A stretch of 33,603 nt of DNA from positions 1 to 33,603 of the forward strand of contig JAQXCQ010000015.1 in the NCBI GenBank assembly GCA_029251785.1, in the 5' to 3' direction. This DNA is from Maricaulis sp. (GTDB lineage Bacteria > Pseudomonadota > Alphaproteobacteria > Caulobacterales > Maricaulaceae). Numbering within the stretch: the first letter of the stretch is position 1; each line of letters opens with the position of its first letter. Shown piece by piece: positions 31,592 through 33,603 of this stretch. A program made the position numbers and the translations under genes. A model generated the notes under the pieces. It saw only the letters and a list, made by a program, of their open reading frames with translations, had not been told where the DNA came from and searched no databases.

Positions 31592-33124
31592 CTATAACGG
31601 TATGTTGTCGTGCTTTTTCCAAGGATTTTCCAGATCCTTGTGCTTCAATGTCCGCAGCGCCTGGATCAAACGGCGGCGTGTATTGCGTGGCATAATGACG
31701 TCATCGATATAACCGCGGGACGCTGCGATGAAGGGATTTGTGAATCGCCCCTCATACTCGGCAACATGCTCGGCCATCTTTTCTTCATCACCCAGATCGG
31801 CCCGGTGGATGATTTCCGCTGCGCCAGATGCCCCCATCACAGCGATTTCCGCCGTCGGCCAGGCGTAATTCACATCGCCGCGCAAATGCTTGGAGCTCAT
31901 CACATCATAGGCACCGCCATAGGCCTTTCGGGTGATGACGGTGAGCTTGGGCACGGTGGCTTCTGCATAGGCAAACAAGAGTTTGGCCCCATGTTTGATC
32001 AAGCCACCATATTCCTGTTTGGTCCCGGGCAGGAATCCGGGAACATCAACCAGGGTGACCAGCGGAATGTTGAAGGCATCGCAAAACCGCACGAAGCGGC
32101 CGGCTTTGCGGCTGGCATCAATATCGAGCACACCGGCCAGACTCATCGGCTGGTTAGCGACGATTCCGACGCTTTGGCCTTCCAGGCGCGCAAAGCCAAC
32201 AACGATATTGGGCGCATGTTCGGGCGAAATCTCAAAGAAGTCGCCTTCATCGACGATCTTCTCGATCAGCTCTTTCATGTCATAGGGCTGATTTGGGTTG
32301 GCGGGGATTAGCGTGTCGAGGCTGGCCTCGCAGCGATCGATGGCGTCCTGTGTGGAGCGAACCGGAGCCGGTTCGCGATTGGACAGAGGCAGAAAATCGA
32401 CCAAGCGCCGCAATTGCACCAGCGCTTCAAGATCGTTTTCGAACGCGCCATCCACGACGCCTGACTTCTTTGCGTGCACGGAGGCCCCACCCAGCTCTTC
32501 GTGGGTCACTTCTTCATTGGTGACGGTTTTGACCACATCCGGGCCCGTCACATACATGTAGGAGGTGTCGCGGACCATGAAGATGAAGTCTGTGATCGCG
32601 GGCGAATACACATCTCCGCCGGCGCAGGGTCCCATAATCATGGAAATTTGAGGAACAACACCGGAGGCCAACGTGTTTTGCAGAAAGATGTCGGCATAAC
32701 CGGCCAGTGCGGCCACGCCTTCCTGGATTCGCGCTCCGCCGGCATCGAAAATACCGATGACCGGCGCACCGTTTTGTAGGGCAGCCTTTTGGATTTTGAC
32801 GATTTTCTCAGCGTGCGTCGCTGACAGGGAACCGCCGAAGACAGTGAAATCTTTCGAAAAAACGTAAATCAAACGACCATTGATCGTGCCGTGCCCGGTG
32901 ACGACTCCATCGCCGGGGATTTGCTTTTCGGCCATGCCGAAATCGGCGCAACGGTGCTCAACAAACATGTCCCATTCTTCAAAACTGTCATCATCCAGCA
33001 GAAGTTCGATGCGCTCACGGGCCGTCAGCTTGCCCTTGGCATGCTGAGCATCAATACGTTTTTGTCCGCCACCCAATCTGGCACGGCTGCGTTTTTCTTC
33101 TAACTGCTCCAGTATGTCTTTCAT
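31592..33124 (-). CDS. pccB: Propionyl-CoA carboxylase, carboxyltransferase beta subunit
   Basis: The 510-residue protein is a full-length PccB. Motifs include [30 protein letters not shown] (split), [21 protein letters not shown] (split), [21 protein letters not shown] (split), the oxyanion [20 protein letters not shown] (split), and [24 protein letters not shown] with [15 protein letters not shown] in the second half. The ending [16 protein letters not shown] is typical. The start is 2 bases after the methylmalonyl-CoA mutase stop, with AAGGAA in the last codons of that gene, so translation is tightly coupled. Together the two enzymes convert propionyl-CoA to succinyl-CoA, with an epimerase that is not in the window. 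Confidence 0.96.
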   Translation of the reverse strand: MKDILEQLEEKRSRARLGGGQKRIDAQHAKGKLTARERIELLLDDDSFEEWDMFVEHRCADFGMAEKQIPGDGVVTGHGTINGRLIYVFSKDFTVFGGSLSATHAEKIVKIQKAALQNGAPVIGIFDAGGARIQEGVAALAGYADIFLQNTLASGVVPQISMIMGPCAGGDVYSPAITDFIFMVRDTSYMYVTGPDVVKTVTNEEVTHEELGGASVHAKKSGVVDGAFENDLEALVQLRRLVDFLPLSNREPAPVRSTQDAIDRCEASLDTLIPANPNQPYDMKELIEKIVDEGDFFEISPEHAPNIVVGFARLEGQSVGIVANQPMSLAGVLDIDASRKAGRFVRFCDAFNIPLVTLVDVPGFLPGTKQEYGGLIKHGAKLLFAYAEATVPKLTVITRKAYGGAYDVMSSKHLRGDVNYAWPTAEIAVMGASGAAEIIHRADLGDEEKMAEHVAEYEGRFTNPFIAASRGYIDDVIMPRNTRRRLIQALRTLKHKDLENPWKKHDNIPL

Positions 33125-33126
33125 GG

Positions 33127-33603
33127 TTATTCCTTAATCAACTCAAGCACAGCCTCAGCCGCGTGGGGAATATTAGTGCCAGGACCAAAGATAGCTGCCA
33201 CCCCATCTGCGCGGAGTTGGTCGTAATCTTTGGGTGGAATCACACCGCCACAGATCACCACAATGTCCTCAGCCCCCTGCGCCTTGAGACTGGCAATTAA
33301 TTGCGGCACCAGTGTCTTGTGACCGGCTGCCTGAGAAGATACACCGACAATATGGACGTCATTTTCAATCGCTTGCTGGGCCGCCTCTTCTGGGGTCTGA
33401 AACATGGGCCCCACATCCACATCAAAGCCCAGGTCGGCAAAGGCCGTGGCAATAACCTTGGCACCGCGGTCATGTCCGTCCTGACCCATTTTTACCACCA
33501 GCATGCGCGGGCGGCGGCCATGGTTTTCGGCAAAGGCTTCGACCTTATTTTTAATACTCATAAAACCCTCATCATCTTGATAAGCAGAGCCGTAAACTCC
33601 GCT
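33127..33603 (-). CDS. scpA: Methylmalonyl-CoA mutase, C-terminal cobalamin-binding part (gene cut by window end)
   Basis: This is the B12-binding end of a full-length methylmalonyl-CoA mutase (also mcmA/mutB), which isomerises methylmalonyl-CoA to succinyl-CoA. [13 protein letters not shown] carries the D-x-H-x-x-G motif whose His replaces the lower axial ligand of cobalamin. GVSSQAAGH and [11 protein letters not shown] are the other base-binding loops. The ATG at 33561 gives an apparent 144-residue protein, but the frame stays open to the window edge and the 14 codons before it read [14 protein letters not shown], which fits the linker between the TIM-barrel and B12 domains of the mutase. 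The gene therefore continues beyond base 33603. It is followed after 2 bases by pccB. Confidence 0.9.
   Translation of the reverse strand, partial: SGVYGSAYQDDEGFMSIKNKVEAFAENHGRRPRMLVVKMGQDGHDRGAKVIATAFADLGFDVDVGPMFQTPEEAAQQAIENDVHIVGVSSQAAGHKTLVPQLIASLKAQGAEDIVVICGGVIPPKDYDQLRADGVAAIFGPGTNIPHAAEAVLELIKE

Noticed and set aside
31610-32311. Plus-strand open frame of 233 codons opposite pccB
   Set aside because: It is a shadow of the highly conserved carboxyltransferase gene.

Overview
The window looks like chromosomal DNA of a GC-rich alphaproteobacterium of the Caulobacterales/Maricaulales type (Hyphomonadaceae- or Maricaulis-like). The main evidence is a clear MipZ-type division-site ATPase, a protein with the architecture of the polarity factor SpmX (muramidase-like domain, long acidic/proline-rich linker, two C-terminal membrane helices), a DUF1489 protein, and alphaproteobacterial-type pyrC/plsY/dprA and panC genes. 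I see no transposase, integrase, phage module, CRISPR array or rRNA. One tRNA, tRNA-Leu(GAG), is present.

Layout. 1-2365 (+): 3' end of pyrC, then plsY and dprA. 2362-3684: a small cytoplasmic protein, a lower-GC stretch with a small membrane protein, and a membrane-anchored J-domain protein. 3686-7061: mipZ, a SPOR-like lipoprotein, panC, and a glutaminyl-peptide cyclotransferase lipoprotein. 7075-16006 (-): a long run on one strand holding three leucine-degradation genes, mccB (liuB), liuC and mccA (liuD). Between and after them lie two tandem paralogous small membrane proteins, a DUF817 membrane protein overlapping mccA, a JmjC/cupin-like oxygenase, a secreted protein of unknown function and DUF1489. 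16138-18931 (+): a secreted DUF5694 protein and an NTE-like patatin with a CNBD-like domain. 18925-25597 (-): LprI-like protein, ivd (liuA), SpmX-like protein, Kelch protein, mgtE. Then tRNA-Leu, a short solitary FliN and lipB. 27044-33603 (-): propionyl-CoA module: 3' part of methylmalonyl-CoA mutase, pccB, a Tat-exported amine oxidase, pccA and an unrecognised membrane protein.

The metabolic genes fit together. Ivd, MccA/MccB and LiuC take isovaleryl-CoA to HMG-CoA. PccA/PccB and methylmalonyl-CoA mutase take propionyl-CoA (from Val, Ile, odd-chain fats) to succinyl-CoA. HMG-CoA lyase and methylmalonyl-CoA epimerase are not in the window. The cell-biology genes (mipZ, spmX-like, fliN, SPOR protein, J-domain protein) surround and interleave with the leucine genes.

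Most worth a second look: the enlarged SpmX-like protein with an altered lysozyme active site, the duplicated small membrane proteins with a strong promoter and two perfect palindromes upstream, the JmjC-like oxygenase next to mccA, the solitary FliN, the 12-bp minisatellite in the Kelch gene, and the amine oxidase between pccB and pccA. All calls rest on reading motifs by eye; no database search was run.
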